64,000 bases of DNA from Streptomyces fumanus. GTDB lineage: Bacteria; Actinomycetota; Actinomycetes; Streptomycetales; Streptomycetaceae. The stretch is taken from NCBI RefSeq assembly GCF_014655295.1, contig NZ_BNBI01000015.1, positions 120,555 to 184,554 on the forward strand, read 5' to 3'. Of the stretch, positions 40,819 through 48,999 are shown in pieces. The stretch's first letter is position 1. The number at the start of each line of letters is the position of its first letter. The notes below the pieces were generated by a model. That model had not been told where the DNA came from. It saw nothing but the letters and a program-made list of their open reading frames with translations, and did no database searches. The translations under genes and the position numbers were made by a program.

Positions 40819-42654
40819 CTACCGCCCGACGGCGTAGCCCTGCATGCCGCGGGGGTTCGCCGCCGCGGAGAGCACGCCGGTGCGGGGGTCCCGGGCGACG
40901 GCGCACAGGCGGCCCTCGGACCAGCGGTCGCCGATCAGGACGTCGTGGCCGCGGCGGCGCAGCTCCGTGACGACCTTTGCCGGCATCCGGGACTCCACGG
41001 TCAGGGCGCCCGGGCGCATGCCGCGCGGGAAGAAGGAGCCGGGGAAGCTGTCGTTGTGCCAGTTGGGGGCGTCGATGGCGCCTTGGAGGTCGAGGCCGCC
41101 GCGGACCGGGTCGCGCAGCGCGACCGCCAGCAGGAAGTGGAGCTGCCACTGGTCCTGCTGGTCCCCGCCGGGCGTGCCGAAGGCCAGGACGGGTTCGCCG
41201 TCGCGCAGCGCCAGGGAGGGCGTGAGGGTGGTGCGGGGGCGGCGGCCGGGGGTGAGGGAGTTCGGCAGGCCCTCCTCCAGCCAGGTCATCTGCAGCCGGG
41301 TGCCGAGCGGGAAGCCCAGTTCGGGGACGACGGGGTTGGACTGGAGCCAGCCGCCGCTGGGCGTGGCGGCGACCATGTTGCCCCAGCGGTCGACCACGTC
41401 CAGGTGGCAGGTGTCGCCGCGCGTGCCGCCGTCGGCGGCGACCTCCGGCTCCCCCGGCATCGGGGAGGCCGGGGACTTGGCGACGGTCGGCTCACCGATC
41501 CCCAGCGCGTCGAAGGCGCCCGCGTCGGCCGCCGCGACGGCGGCCACGCGCGCGTGGGCACTGAGCCGGGGGGTGCGTCCGCCGGGGCTGCCGGGCCGCA
41601 GCTCGAAGGACGCCTCCGGGCCGATCAGCGCCCGCCGCGCGGCGTTGTACCGGTCCGACAGCAGGTCGTCGAGCGGTACGTCGGCGGCGTCGCCGTACCA
41701 CGCCTCCCGGTCGGCCATGGCGAGTTTGCAGCCCTCGACGAGCAGGTGCACGTAGTCGGCGGAGCCGTAGGGGGGCAGCTCGGGCGGGAGCAGGGCGAGC
41801 TGCTGGAGCAGGACGGGTCCCTGGCTCCAGGGCCCGGCCTTGCACACCGTCCAGCCGTTCCAGTCGTAGGTGACCGGCGGCTCGTAGGTCGCGCTCCAGG
41901 CGGCGAGGTCGGCGGCGGTGAGGGTGCCGGTGTGGTGCTCGCCGCTGGTGTCCAGGGTAGGGCGGGCGGCCTGCCGGACGAGGGCCTCGGCGATGAACCC
42001 GGTGCGCCAGACCTCGCGGGCGGCCTCGATCCGGGACTCCCGGTCGCCGGCCCCCTCGGTGTGGGCGAGCAGGCGCTTCCAGGTGGCGGCGAGCACGGGG
42101 TTGCGCAGCAGCTCGCCGGAGCGGGGCGGGTGCCCGCCGGGCAGGTAGACCTCGGCCGACGAGGTCCACTCCGTCGTGAACAGCTCGCGTACGGTCGCCA
42201 CGGTCTCGCCGACGCGCTCCACGGGCGCGTGCCCGTGTTCGGCGTAGCCGATGGCGTACTTGAGGACGTCGGCGAGGGACTTGGTGCCGTAGTCGCGCAG
42301 CAGCAGCATCCAGGCGTCGAACGCGCCGGGCACGGCGGCGGCGAGGGGGCCCGTGCCGGGCACGAGGTCCAGGCCCAGGCTCCGGTAGTGCGCGACGCTC
42401 GCCCCGGCGGGTGCCACGCCCTGGCCGCACAGCACCCGGACCTCGCCGCCGGCCGGGGCGAGCAGTACGGGCACCTCTCCGGCCGGCCCGTTGAGGTGCG
42501 GTTCGACGACGTGCAGGACGAACGCCCCGGCCACGGCGGCGTCGTAGGCGTTGCCGCCGTCCTCCAGCACGGCCATCGCGGACTGCGCGGCCAGCCAGTG
42601 GGTGGCGGAGACCATGCCGAAGGTCCCCTGGAGGGTGGGGCGGGTGGTGAACAC
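40819..42654 (-). CDS. Gamma-glutamyltransferase-family protein
   Basis: A 611-residue protein starting at GTG, VFTTRPTLQGTFGMVSATHW. GGT features: LAAQSAMAVLEDGGNAYDAA and the Ntn-hydrolase nucleophile Thr in RGDTCHLDVVDRWGNMVAAT, then GGWLQSNPVVPELGFPLGTR. Self-cleavage before that Thr would give the two subunits. No signal peptide is seen, so it is likely cytosolic, unlike classical periplasmic GGTs. Substrate may be gamma-glutamyl compounds or acyl amides. GAGGTGACA is upstream of the start. Confidence 0.9.
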   Translation of the reverse strand: MFTTRPTLQGTFGMVSATHWLAAQSAMAVLEDGGNAYDAAVAGAFVLHVVEPHLNGPAGEVPVLLAPAGGEVRVLCGQGVAPAGASVAHYRSLGLDLVPGTGPLAAAVPGAFDAWMLLLRDYGTKSLADVLKYAIGYAEHGHAPVERVGETVATVRELFTTEWTSSAEVYLPGGHPPRSGELLRNPVLAATWKRLLAHTEGAGDRESRIEAAREVWRTGFIAEALVRQAARPTLDTSGEHHTGTLTAADLAAWSATYEPPVTYDWNGWTVCKAGPWSQGPVLLQQLALLPPELPPYGSADYVHLLVEGCKLAMADREAWYGDAADVPLDDLLSDRYNAARRALIGPEASFELRPGSPGGRTPRLSAHARVAAVAAADAGAFDALGIGEPTVAKSPASPMPGEPEVAADGGTRGDTCHLDVVDRWGNMVAATPSGGWLQSNPVVPELGFPLGTRLQMTWLEEGLPNSLTPGRRPRTTLTPSLALRDGEPVLAFGTPGGDQQDQWQLHFLLAVALRDPVRGGLDLQGAIDAPNWHNDSFPGSFFPRGMRPGALTVESRMPAKVVTELRRRGHDVLIGDRWSEGRLCAVARDPRTGVLSAAANPRGMQGYAVGR

Positions 42655-42802
42655 GCGGCTGTCACCTCGTTGTTCGCGTCGACCGGGCCGGACGACGCGC
42701 GGTCGGGACGGGTCCTGGGGAGGGGCCGTTCCCTCCCCCGGCAGGCTATCGATCGTTCCGCGTCCCTCCGTACCCGCCTGCCCCCCAAGTCCGGGCCGGT
42801 GG

Positions 42803-42839
42803 CCCGCGCCGCGTCCCCGGGGCGGGGACGCGGCGCGGG
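42803..42839 (-). terminator. Very strong perfect hairpin after the ABC operon
   Basis: CCCGCGCCGCGTCCCC (42803-42818) pairs exactly with GGGGACGCGGCGCGGG (42824-42839), 16 bp over a 5-nt loop, touching the permease stop codon at 42840. Confidence 0.9.
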
Positions 42840-44039
42840 TCACACGGTGCGCAGTGCCTCGGTGGGCTGCATCCGGGCCGCGCGGATCGCCGGGAGCAGT
42901 CCGGCGATCGCGCCGATGGCCAGCGCCGATCCGACGCCGCCCATCCACGCCTCGGGAGGGACCACGACCATCCAGCTCTTGACGGAGGCGTAGACGACCG
43001 TGGCCGCGACGCCGCAGAAGACGCCCACCGCCCCGCCGATCCCGGCGAGCAGCACCGCTTCGGAGAAGAACTGGGTGCGGATGTGTCCGCGGGTCGCGCC
43101 CAGTGCGCGCCGCAGTCCGATCTCCGACCGGCGTTCCAGGACCGAGATGACCATGGTGTTGGCGACCCCGACCCCGCCGACCAGCAGCGCCACCGCGCCC
43201 AGACCGAGGAACAGGCCGTTGAGCGCCGACTCCGCGGCCGCCCGGGCCACCAGCGCGTCGGACGGGTTGCTGACCGTGGCGTTGGCCGGGTCCTCCGGGT
43301 TGGCGGTCCGTGCCAGCACCGAGTGCACGTCCTCCACGTACTCGGTCTGCGACCTGACGTAGATGGTGGTGGGGTGCCCGCTGTAGTTCAGATAGCGCTC
43401 CGCGGCCGGGAACCCGACGAGGACGGAGGCGTCGATCTCCGGGGCGAGGGCGGCCTTGTCGAGGATGCCGATCACGTAGAACCACTGGTCGCCGAGCCAG
43501 ATCCGCTGCCCGGTGCGGATCCGGTCGATGCCGAGGCGCTGGGCCGCGTCGTAGCCCAGCACCGCGGTCGGCTGGGTGGCGGTGGCCTTGTTCAGGTACG
43601 CGCCGTGGGCGACGTTGGTGCGCACCGTCGCGGGCAGCTTCAGGCTCGCCGCCTGGACCTTGAGCCCGTTGGTGTTGAGCGCCGGGACCAGCGGACTGCG
43701 GTACACCTTGGCCCCGGTGGCGCCGGTGTTCTCCACCTGCTGCACCGGGCCGATACGGGAGATCATCCCGGGGGCCGTCTTGGGGAGTTTCACCTCGTTG
43801 CCCTGGATGTCCTTGCCGGGGGTCACGGTCAGCATGTTGGTGCCGAGCCGGTCGATCTCGGCCAGCAGTCCGGCCTGCGAGGAGGCGGACAGTCCGAGGA
43901 CGGCCACGATCGAGGCCACCCCGATCGCGATGCCCAGCGCCGACAGGGTCGCCCGCAGCCGCCGGGTGCGCAGCCCGACGCTGCCCGTGCGGGCGAGGTC
44001 GACGAACCCCAGGTGTCCGGGGCGGTAGGTCACGGTCAC
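42840..44039 (-). CDS. MacB/FtsX-type ABC transporter permease
   Basis: A 399-residue protein. The GTG at 44039 overlaps the ATPase stop (GTGA) and is preferred; a TTG at 44048 is an alternative that adds 3 residues. One N-terminal helix (RATLSALGIAIGVASIVAVL), a large extracellular MacB-PCD-like domain (about 60-260) and three C-terminal helices (from GLFLGLGAVALLVGGVGVAN) with the conserved ERRSEIGLRRALGATRGHI make the FtsX/MacB permease fold. It works with the ATPase and adaptor in the same operon to act as a mechanotransmission-type efflux or signalling complex. Confidence 0.93.
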   Translation of the reverse strand: MTVTYRPGHLGFVDLARTGSVGLRTRRLRATLSALGIAIGVASIVAVLGLSASSQAGLLAEIDRLGTNMLTVTPGKDIQGNEVKLPKTAPGMISRIGPVQQVENTGATGAKVYRSPLVPALNTNGLKVQAASLKLPATVRTNVAHGAYLNKATATQPTAVLGYDAAQRLGIDRIRTGQRIWLGDQWFYVIGILDKAALAPEIDASVLVGFPAAERYLNYSGHPTTIYVRSQTEYVEDVHSVLARTANPEDPANATVSNPSDALVARAAAESALNGLFLGLGAVALLVGGVGVANTMVISVLERRSEIGLRRALGATRGHIRTQFFSEAVLLAGIGGAVGVFCGVAATVVYASVKSWMVVVPPEAWMGGVGSALAIGAIAGLLPAIRAARMQPTEALRTV

Positions 44040-44806
44040 TGGTTCCAAGCCCCCTTCCGGGGCGCGTTGTCGGCGACCACCCGGCCGTCCAGCATCTCGA
44101 TGCGGCGGGGCAACTGGGCGGCCATGTCCCGGTCGTGCGTGATCACGACGATGGTGGCGCCCTGCTGGTTCAGCTCGGTCAGCAGTGACAGGATCGCCGA
44201 GCCGTTGACGCTGTCGAGGTTGCCGGTGGGCTCGTCGGCGAGCACGATCGCGGGGCTGCCGACCAGCGCGCGGGCGATCGCGACCCGCTGCCGTTCGCCG
44301 CCGGACAGCTTGGACGGCCGGAACTCGGCGCGGTGCCCCAGCCCGACCCGGTCCAGGGCCTCGGCCGCCGCCCGGCGCCGGGCCGCCCGGCTCACGCCCG
44401 CGTACAGCAGGCCGTCGGCGACGTTCTCCAGCGCACTGGTGTGGTCGGCGAGGAAGAACTGCTGGAACACGAAGCCGATCTCGGTGGCCCGCACCGCCGC
44501 CAACTGCCGGTCGCTCATCATCGCGACGTCGGTGCCGGCGATGCGCATGACGCCGGAGGTCGGCCGGTCCAGGGTGCCCATGACGTTGAGCAGCGTGGAC
44601 TTGCCGGAGCCCGACGGGCCGACGATCGCGACCAGTTCGCCGCGGTTGACGGTGAAGCTCACGCCGCCGAGGGCCACCACGGGCGAGGTGCCGCCCGGGA
44701 AGAGGCGGGTCACCCCGTCCAGTTCCAGGACCGGGGTCTCGGCGCTCTCCGCCGGCGCGTCACCCGCCAACGCGACATCGCCCGTCCGGGTGCTGAGTTC
44801 GCTCAT
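44036..44806 (-). CDS. MacB-type ABC transporter ATP-binding protein
   Basis: A 256-residue protein starting MSELSTRTGDVALAGDAPAE. Walker A VGPSGSGKSTLLNVMG, Q-loop FVFQQFFL, signature LSGGERQRVAIARAL, Walker B IVLADEPTGNLDS and the H-loop VVITHDRDMA are all intact. The 'LADEPTGNLDS' form is the LolD/MacB class. It overlaps the adaptor gene by 4 bp (ATGA) and the permease by 4 bp, a tight three-gene operon. Confidence 0.95.
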   Translation of the reverse strand: MSELSTRTGDVALAGDAPAESAETPVLELDGVTRLFPGGTSPVVALGGVSFTVNRGELVAIVGPSGSGKSTLLNVMGTLDRPTSGVMRIAGTDVAMMSDRQLAAVRATEIGFVFQQFFLADHTSALENVADGLLYAGVSRAARRRAAAEALDRVGLGHRAEFRPSKLSGGERQRVAIARALVGSPAIVLADEPTGNLDSVNGSAILSLLTELNQQGATIVVITHDRDMAAQLPRRIEMLDGRVVADNAPRKGAWNQ

Positions 44807-45948
44807 GACGTCGGCACCACAATCCGCTGACCGGCCTTCAGGTTGTCCCCGGTGACCTCGACGAGTCCGCTGTCCTGGTCGAACATGCCCAGTTCGACCG
44901 GCACCAGCCGGCGCTTGCCGTCGGAGCCGACCACCTCGACGCCGTAACCGCCGTCGAGCAGCGCCAGCAGGGAGTTCACCGGGACGTTCAGCGCGTTCTT
45001 GGCGCTGTCGGTGACGATCGACACCTGTACCGGCGCTTGGTCGAGACTGCCGGTGGCCTTGGGGTCGAGGGGCTCGATGCCCACCTTCACCTTGGCGCCC
45101 TGGTTGTCGCCGCCGGACTCGGCGACCCGGCCCACCGACGTCACCTTGCCCTGGGTCGTCTTCAGGTCCGGCAGCGTGATCGTCACCTTGTCACCGCGCT
45201 TGACCTGCGACTGGTAGGCGGTGTCGATCTGCACCGAGACGTACCGGCGCAGCGAGCTGGCCGTCAGCACCGCCATCCCCGGCTGGGCCTGGGCTCCCGG
45301 TTTGACGTTGAGCTTGGTCACCTTGACCTTGCTCTGCGGCAGATACACCACCTCGCTCATCGCCAGCTTCCCGTCCTCCTCCAGGCCGAAGTCCTCCTCC
45401 ATCTCCTCGACCGCGGCCGTGGTCAGGTAGCTGTAGTCGTCGGAGGAGGCACTGAGATAGTCGCTGTAACCGAGCTTCACCAGCGCGGCGTTGAGCTGTT
45501 TGACATCGGGGCCCTCGTCGCCCTCCTTCAGGTCCCGGAACACCGGCAGGGACCCCTTCAGGAAGATCACCGGCTTGCCGTTGACCTCGTACAGGACCTC
45601 GCCGGCGCGGAGTACGTCGCCCGCCCTGGGCACCTCGGTGACCACACCGCTCGCCCGGCCGATGGCCTCATAGCTACCGGCGTAGGCCAGTGTGCCGTTG
45701 ACCGATGTGCGAGCGGACACCGTGCCCCGCTTCACGGTCGCCGTGCTGATGGGCGTCTTGTCACCGGTGTCCTCGGCCTTGGCCTCCTGGTCGAAGGGGG
45801 CGACCAGGTAGGCGGCGACGGCCGCTCCCGCGGTGCCGACCACCAGGATCGTCACGATCGTCCACCGCCGGCCCTTGCGCCGCCCGGCCGGCTCCGCGGC
45901 CACGGGCTCCAGGTCCTTGCTCTGCGTAGGGGAGGGCACCACGCTCAC
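44803..45948 (-). CDS. Membrane-fusion adaptor (HlyD/MacA-like) with peptidoglycan-binding-like domain
   Basis: A 381-residue protein starting at GTG, VSVVPSPTQSKDLEPVAAEP. One N-terminal membrane anchor (about 29-50, WTIVTILVVGTAGAAVAAYL). A periplasmic-adaptor beta-barrel/lipoyl region (NGTLAYAGSYEAIGRASGVV) surrounds a helical peptidoglycan-binding-like insert (GDEGPDVKQLNAALVKLGYS to the LEEDGKL region). It is the partner of the MacB-type ATPase and permease. In Gram-positives such adaptors link an efflux pump to the cell surface or wall. Confidence 0.9.
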   Translation of the reverse strand: MSVVPSPTQSKDLEPVAAEPAGRRKGRRWTIVTILVVGTAGAAVAAYLVAPFDQEAKAEDTGDKTPISTATVKRGTVSARTSVNGTLAYAGSYEAIGRASGVVTEVPRAGDVLRAGEVLYEVNGKPVIFLKGSLPVFRDLKEGDEGPDVKQLNAALVKLGYSDYLSASSDDYSYLTTAAVEEMEEDFGLEEDGKLAMSEVVYLPQSKVKVTKLNVKPGAQAQPGMAVLTASSLRRYVSVQIDTAYQSQVKRGDKVTITLPDLKTTQGKVTSVGRVAESGGDNQGAKVKVGIEPLDPKATGSLDQAPVQVSIVTDSAKNALNVPVNSLLALLDGGYGVEVVGSDGKRRLVPVELGMFDQDSGLVEVTGDNLKAGQRIVVPTS

Positions 45949-46275
45949 CGTCCGTCACCGCCCAGTCGCCGCACCTGGCCGTGTTCATGCACGCGCATAC
46001 CCGTCTCCTTCGACTGGCCTTCATCAAGCGCCTATTTGCCTGCTGGTTTTGTTCTACGGGAGCGACGGTTTCAGGACGGTATCGCCCGCCGCCGAATTCC
46101 CGGGGCCCTGGCCGTGACCACTCCCACGCCCGTCGCGGGCGGGCCGGACGGGGCGATCGAGGCGTTCCGGAACGGCCGGATGAAACCCCGCCGCAACCGT
46201 CCGGTCGCTAACATGGGATTACGGCACGGGATTAATAGCTGTGCGCCGAAGTCCTGTCCCCGGGGGGAGATTAAG
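45949..46275. promoter_or_regulatory. Divergent region between the ABC operon and the two-component pair
   Basis: 327 bp with no coding evidence. It should hold divergent promoters, a good place for the response regulator to bind. I see no confident -35/-10 pair; GTCGCTAACATGGGATTA (46204-46221) contains a TAACAT -10-like stretch, and CGGGATTA recurs nearby, ACGGGATTA at 46227. The RBS is GGGGGGAGA before the GTG at 46276. Confidence 0.35.
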
Positions 46276-46929
46276 GTGCGCGTTCTTATCGTCGAGGACG
46301 ACGAGGAAGTCGCCAACGCGGTGGCGGTGGGGCTGCGTCGGCAGCGGATGGCGGTCGATGTCGCGCTGGACGGGCTGTCCGGTCTGGAACGCGCCCTTGT
46401 CAACGACTATGACGTGATCGTCCTGGACCGGGACCTGCCCGGGATGGACGGTGACACCCTGTGCGCCAAGCTGGTCGCGGCGGACTGCCGCAGCCGGGTG
46501 CTGATGCTGACCGCGGCCGCGACCAACGAGGACCTGGTGGACGGGCTGAACCTCGGCGCCGACGACTATCTGTGCAAACCGTTCGACTTCCGTGTGCTGA
46601 CGGCCCGGATCGTCGCGTTGTCCCGGCGGGCGCATCCCGCGGTGCCTCCGGTGCTGCGGCACGGCGACATCGAACTGGACGCGGCGCAGCGCCGGGTGAC
46701 CCGGCGGGGCCAGCCGCTCGACCTGGCCCCGAAGGAGTTCGGCGTGCTGGAGCTGCTGCTCACCGCCCGGGGCCGGGTGGTCTCGGCGGAGGAGTTGCTC
46801 GAACGGGTATGGGACGAATCGGCTGACCCGTTCACCAAGTCCGTCAAGGTCACCATCAGCCGGCTGCGCGCCAAGCTCGGCGACCCACCGGTGATCCATA
46901 CCGTGGCCAAGTCCGGCTACCGCGTCTGA
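46276..46929 (+). CDS. OmpR-family response regulator
   Basis: A 217-residue protein starting at GTG, VRVLIVEDDEEVANAVAVGL, with GGGGGGAGA 7 bp upstream. Receiver: acidic pair EDD, phosphoacceptor Asp in VIVLDRDLPGMDG, Lys in DDYLCKPFDF. The C-terminal winged helix has LAPKEFGVLELLLTARGRVV and VHTVAKSGYRV-like end. It is 9 bp upstream of the kinase gene, on the same strand and divergent from the ABC efflux operon, which it probably controls. Confidence 0.95.
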   Translation: MRVLIVEDDEEVANAVAVGLRRQRMAVDVALDGLSGLERALVNDYDVIVLDRDLPGMDGDTLCAKLVAADCRSRVLMLTAAATNEDLVDGLNLGADDYLCKPFDFRVLTARIVALSRRAHPAVPPVLRHGDIELDAAQRRVTRRGQPLDLAPKEFGVLELLLTARGRVVSAEELLERVWDESADPFTKSVKVTISRLRAKLGDPPVIHTVAKSGYRV

Positions 46930-46938
46930 GAGCAGCCC

Positions 46939-48195
46939 ATGCGCACCGTCTTCCGCGTGCCCCGCAACACCGTCCGGTTCCGCCTGACGCTGCTCTACGG
47001 CGGGGTCTTCCTGGTGTCCGGCGTGGCACTGCTCGCGATCACCTTCTTCCTGGTCGACCGGGCCGACCCGGGCCTGTACGTGTACAACGGCCAGGGCGGC
47101 GCGGCCACGGTCAAAGAGGTGGCGAAGCCGCCGGGCAAGAACGGCCCGCAGGAACTCAGCAACGAAGGGGGCGACCTGCCCGCGCCGGATGTCGGTGAGA
47201 GCGAAGCGCTCGTCGAACTGGCGAAGCGGCAGAAGGACGAGCGGCGGCACACGCTGCTGGTCCAGGGCGGCACCGCACTGGGCTTCATGGCGGTCGTGTC
47301 GGCGGGTCTCGGCTGGGTGCTGGCCGGGCGGGTGCTGCGCCGTCTGAGCACGATCACCCGCACGGCCCGGGAGATCTCCGCGACCAATCTGCACGCCCGG
47401 CTGGCCCTGCCGGGGCCCGCCGACGAACTCAAGGACCTCGGCGACACCTTCGACGAGCTGCTGGCCCGTCTGGAGGCGGCTTTCGAGGCACAGCGCCGGT
47501 TCGTGGCCAACGCCTCGCACGAGCTGCGGACCCCCATGACGCGGCAGCGCGCCCTCGGGCAGGTCGCCCTGGCGGACCCGGACGCGAGCGTGGAGTCGCT
47601 GCGCGAGGCCCATCTGCGGATCCTCGCCGCCGGCCGCGAGCAGGAGCGGTTGATCACCTCGCTGCTGACCCTGGCCCGGGGGCAGGCCGGCCTTGAGCGG
47701 TGGGTGCCGTTCGACCTCCAGCGGCTGACCGGGAAGGTCGTGGCGGCCCGCGACGACGAGGCCGAGCGGCGCGGTGTGTCGTGGCGTACGACGCTGGATC
47801 CGGCCGTCGCGGTCGGTGGCGCGGGCCTGGCGGAACGCCTGGTGATCAATTTGGTGGACAACGCGCTGAGCTACAACATCCCCGGCGGGTGGGTCGAGGT
47901 CACCACCCGCACCGAGGGCGACCGGGCCGTGCTGACCGTCAGCAACTCGGGCCCGGTCGTCGCCGACGACGAACTGGACCGGCTGTTCCAGCCGTTCCAG
48001 CGGGTCGGCACCGCGCGTATGCACCGCCGTGAGGGGCTCGGTCTCGGACTGTCGATCGTCAGCGCCGTCGCCACCGCCCATCACGCCGACCTCGACGCCG
48101 TGCCCCGGCCGGACGGTGGTCTGACCGTGACGGTGCGCTTTCCCGGCGCCGCGGCGGACCCGGCCGCGGGGCCGGCCGCCGTCGAACGGGTCTAG
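46939..48195 (+). CDS. Sensor histidine kinase
   Basis: A 418-residue protein starting MRTVFRVPRNTVRFRLTLLY. Two membrane helices (about 14-37 and 110-132) bracket a short, Gly/Pro/Lys-rich extracellular loop of about 70 residues. HAMP (GRVLRRLSTITRTAREISAT), HisKA with the phospho-His in FVANASHELRTPMTRQRALG, N box LVINLVDNALSYNIPGGW and G box GLGLGLSIVSAVA are present. The short loop suggests it senses within the membrane or the envelope. It pairs with the OmpR regulator upstream. Confidence 0.95.
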   Translation: MRTVFRVPRNTVRFRLTLLYGGVFLVSGVALLAITFFLVDRADPGLYVYNGQGGAATVKEVAKPPGKNGPQELSNEGGDLPAPDVGESEALVELAKRQKDERRHTLLVQGGTALGFMAVVSAGLGWVLAGRVLRRLSTITRTAREISATNLHARLALPGPADELKDLGDTFDELLARLEAAFEAQRRFVANASHELRTPMTRQRALGQVALADPDASVESLREAHLRILAAGREQERLITSLLTLARGQAGLERWVPFDLQRLTGKVVAARDDEAERRGVSWRTTLDPAVAVGGAGLAERLVINLVDNALSYNIPGGWVEVTTRTEGDRAVLTVSNSGPVVADDELDRLFQPFQRVGTARMHRREGLGLGLSIVSAVATAHHADLDAVPRPDGGLTVTVRFPGAAADPAAGPAAVERV

Positions 48196-48200
48196 CGACG

Positions 48201-48239
48201 GCGGGGCAGCGGCCGGGGGCACCACGGTCACCGCCCCGC
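48201..48239. terminator. Hairpin between kinase and lipoprotein genes
   Basis: GCGGGGC (48201-48207) pairs with GCCCCGC (48233-48239) over a 25-nt loop, between the convergent stops at 48195 and 48252. A modest candidate. Confidence 0.4.
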
Positions 48240-48251
48240 GGAACGTCGCGG

Positions 48252-48875
48252 TCATCCGCCCTGCATGTGCGGGCCACTGTTTTTCTTGCCTTTCCCGCCC
48301 TTCCGCAGGACTCCCTTGCACTTGTCGTCAGCCTTCTTGAAGACGGGGCCGGTGATGTCGACGCCGAGCTTGTCCCGGTCGATGTCGGTTCCGCCCTCGG
48401 AGTTGGGGTCCGGGAACTTGGGCACACCGTTCTCGCGCATGCATTTGGCGTACTTCAGTGCGGCCTCCCGGTCCGGAGCCGCCTCGGGCGCCGGCGCGGA
48501 GTTGTACGACTTGCACTTCTCCGCGGCCTTCTCGTACGCCGGTGTGCCCAGGCCCACCTTGTCGCCCTCGATCTTGAGACCGCCGTTGGCGTCCGGGTCC
48601 GGGAAATTGGGTACGCCGTTCGCCCGCATGCACTTCGCGTAGGCGAGGGGACCTTTCTTCTGGGAATCGCCGCCTTGCTTCGCGCTCTCGCTGTTATTGG
48701 GGCTGGCCGCGGCGACACCGCCCTTGTTGTCGCCGTCGTCTCCGTCGTCTCCGCCGCACGCGGTCACGAGCAGGCCGACGGCGGCGAACGCCGCGACCAG
48801 TGTGACGCGCGGCCGGATACGGCGCGGCGTTCCTGCGGACTTCCATTCCTCGCGCTCAGCCGTATTCGTCGGCAT
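48252..48875 (-). CDS. Lipoprotein with duplicated Cys-containing repeat
   Basis: A 207-residue protein starting MPTNTAEREEWKSAGTPRRI. A lipobox LLVTAC (about 41-43) after a hydrophobic stretch marks it as a lipoprotein. The body holds two tandem repeats: LAYAKCMRANGVPNFPDPDA and LKYAKCMRENGVPKFPDPNS (about residues 79 and 142), each followed by a K(x)CK-type Cys near AEKCKSYNS and DDKCKGVLR. These resemble Streptomyces lipoproteins found beside MacB/HlyD-type transporters. A role in extracellular binding or as a transporter accessory is plausible but not shown. Convergent with the kinase gene. Confidence 0.85.
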   Translation of the reverse strand: MPTNTAEREEWKSAGTPRRIRPRVTLVAAFAAVGLLVTACGGDDGDDGDNKGGVAAASPNNSESAKQGGDSQKKGPLAYAKCMRANGVPNFPDPDANGGLKIEGDKVGLGTPAYEKAAEKCKSYNSAPAPEAAPDREAALKYAKCMRENGVPKFPDPNSEGGTDIDRDKLGVDITGPVFKKADDKCKGVLRKGGKGKKNSGPHMQGG

Positions 48876-48999
48876 GCTTCAGCACCTCTTTCGAATCGCT
48901 CCTGAGAACGTTCTATCGGACGGACGGTTGCGGGAAGGTATCAGCGGAAGTGAGAGGCCGGCGCCGTCTGCCGGCCCTCCCGCGAGGGATTTCCGCCGG

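Noticed and set aside
48905..48914. AGAACGTTCT palindrome upstream of the lipoprotein gene as a LexA box
   Set aside because: A 10-bp palindrome but lacking the GAAC-N4-GTTC spacing; more likely chance or another regulator.
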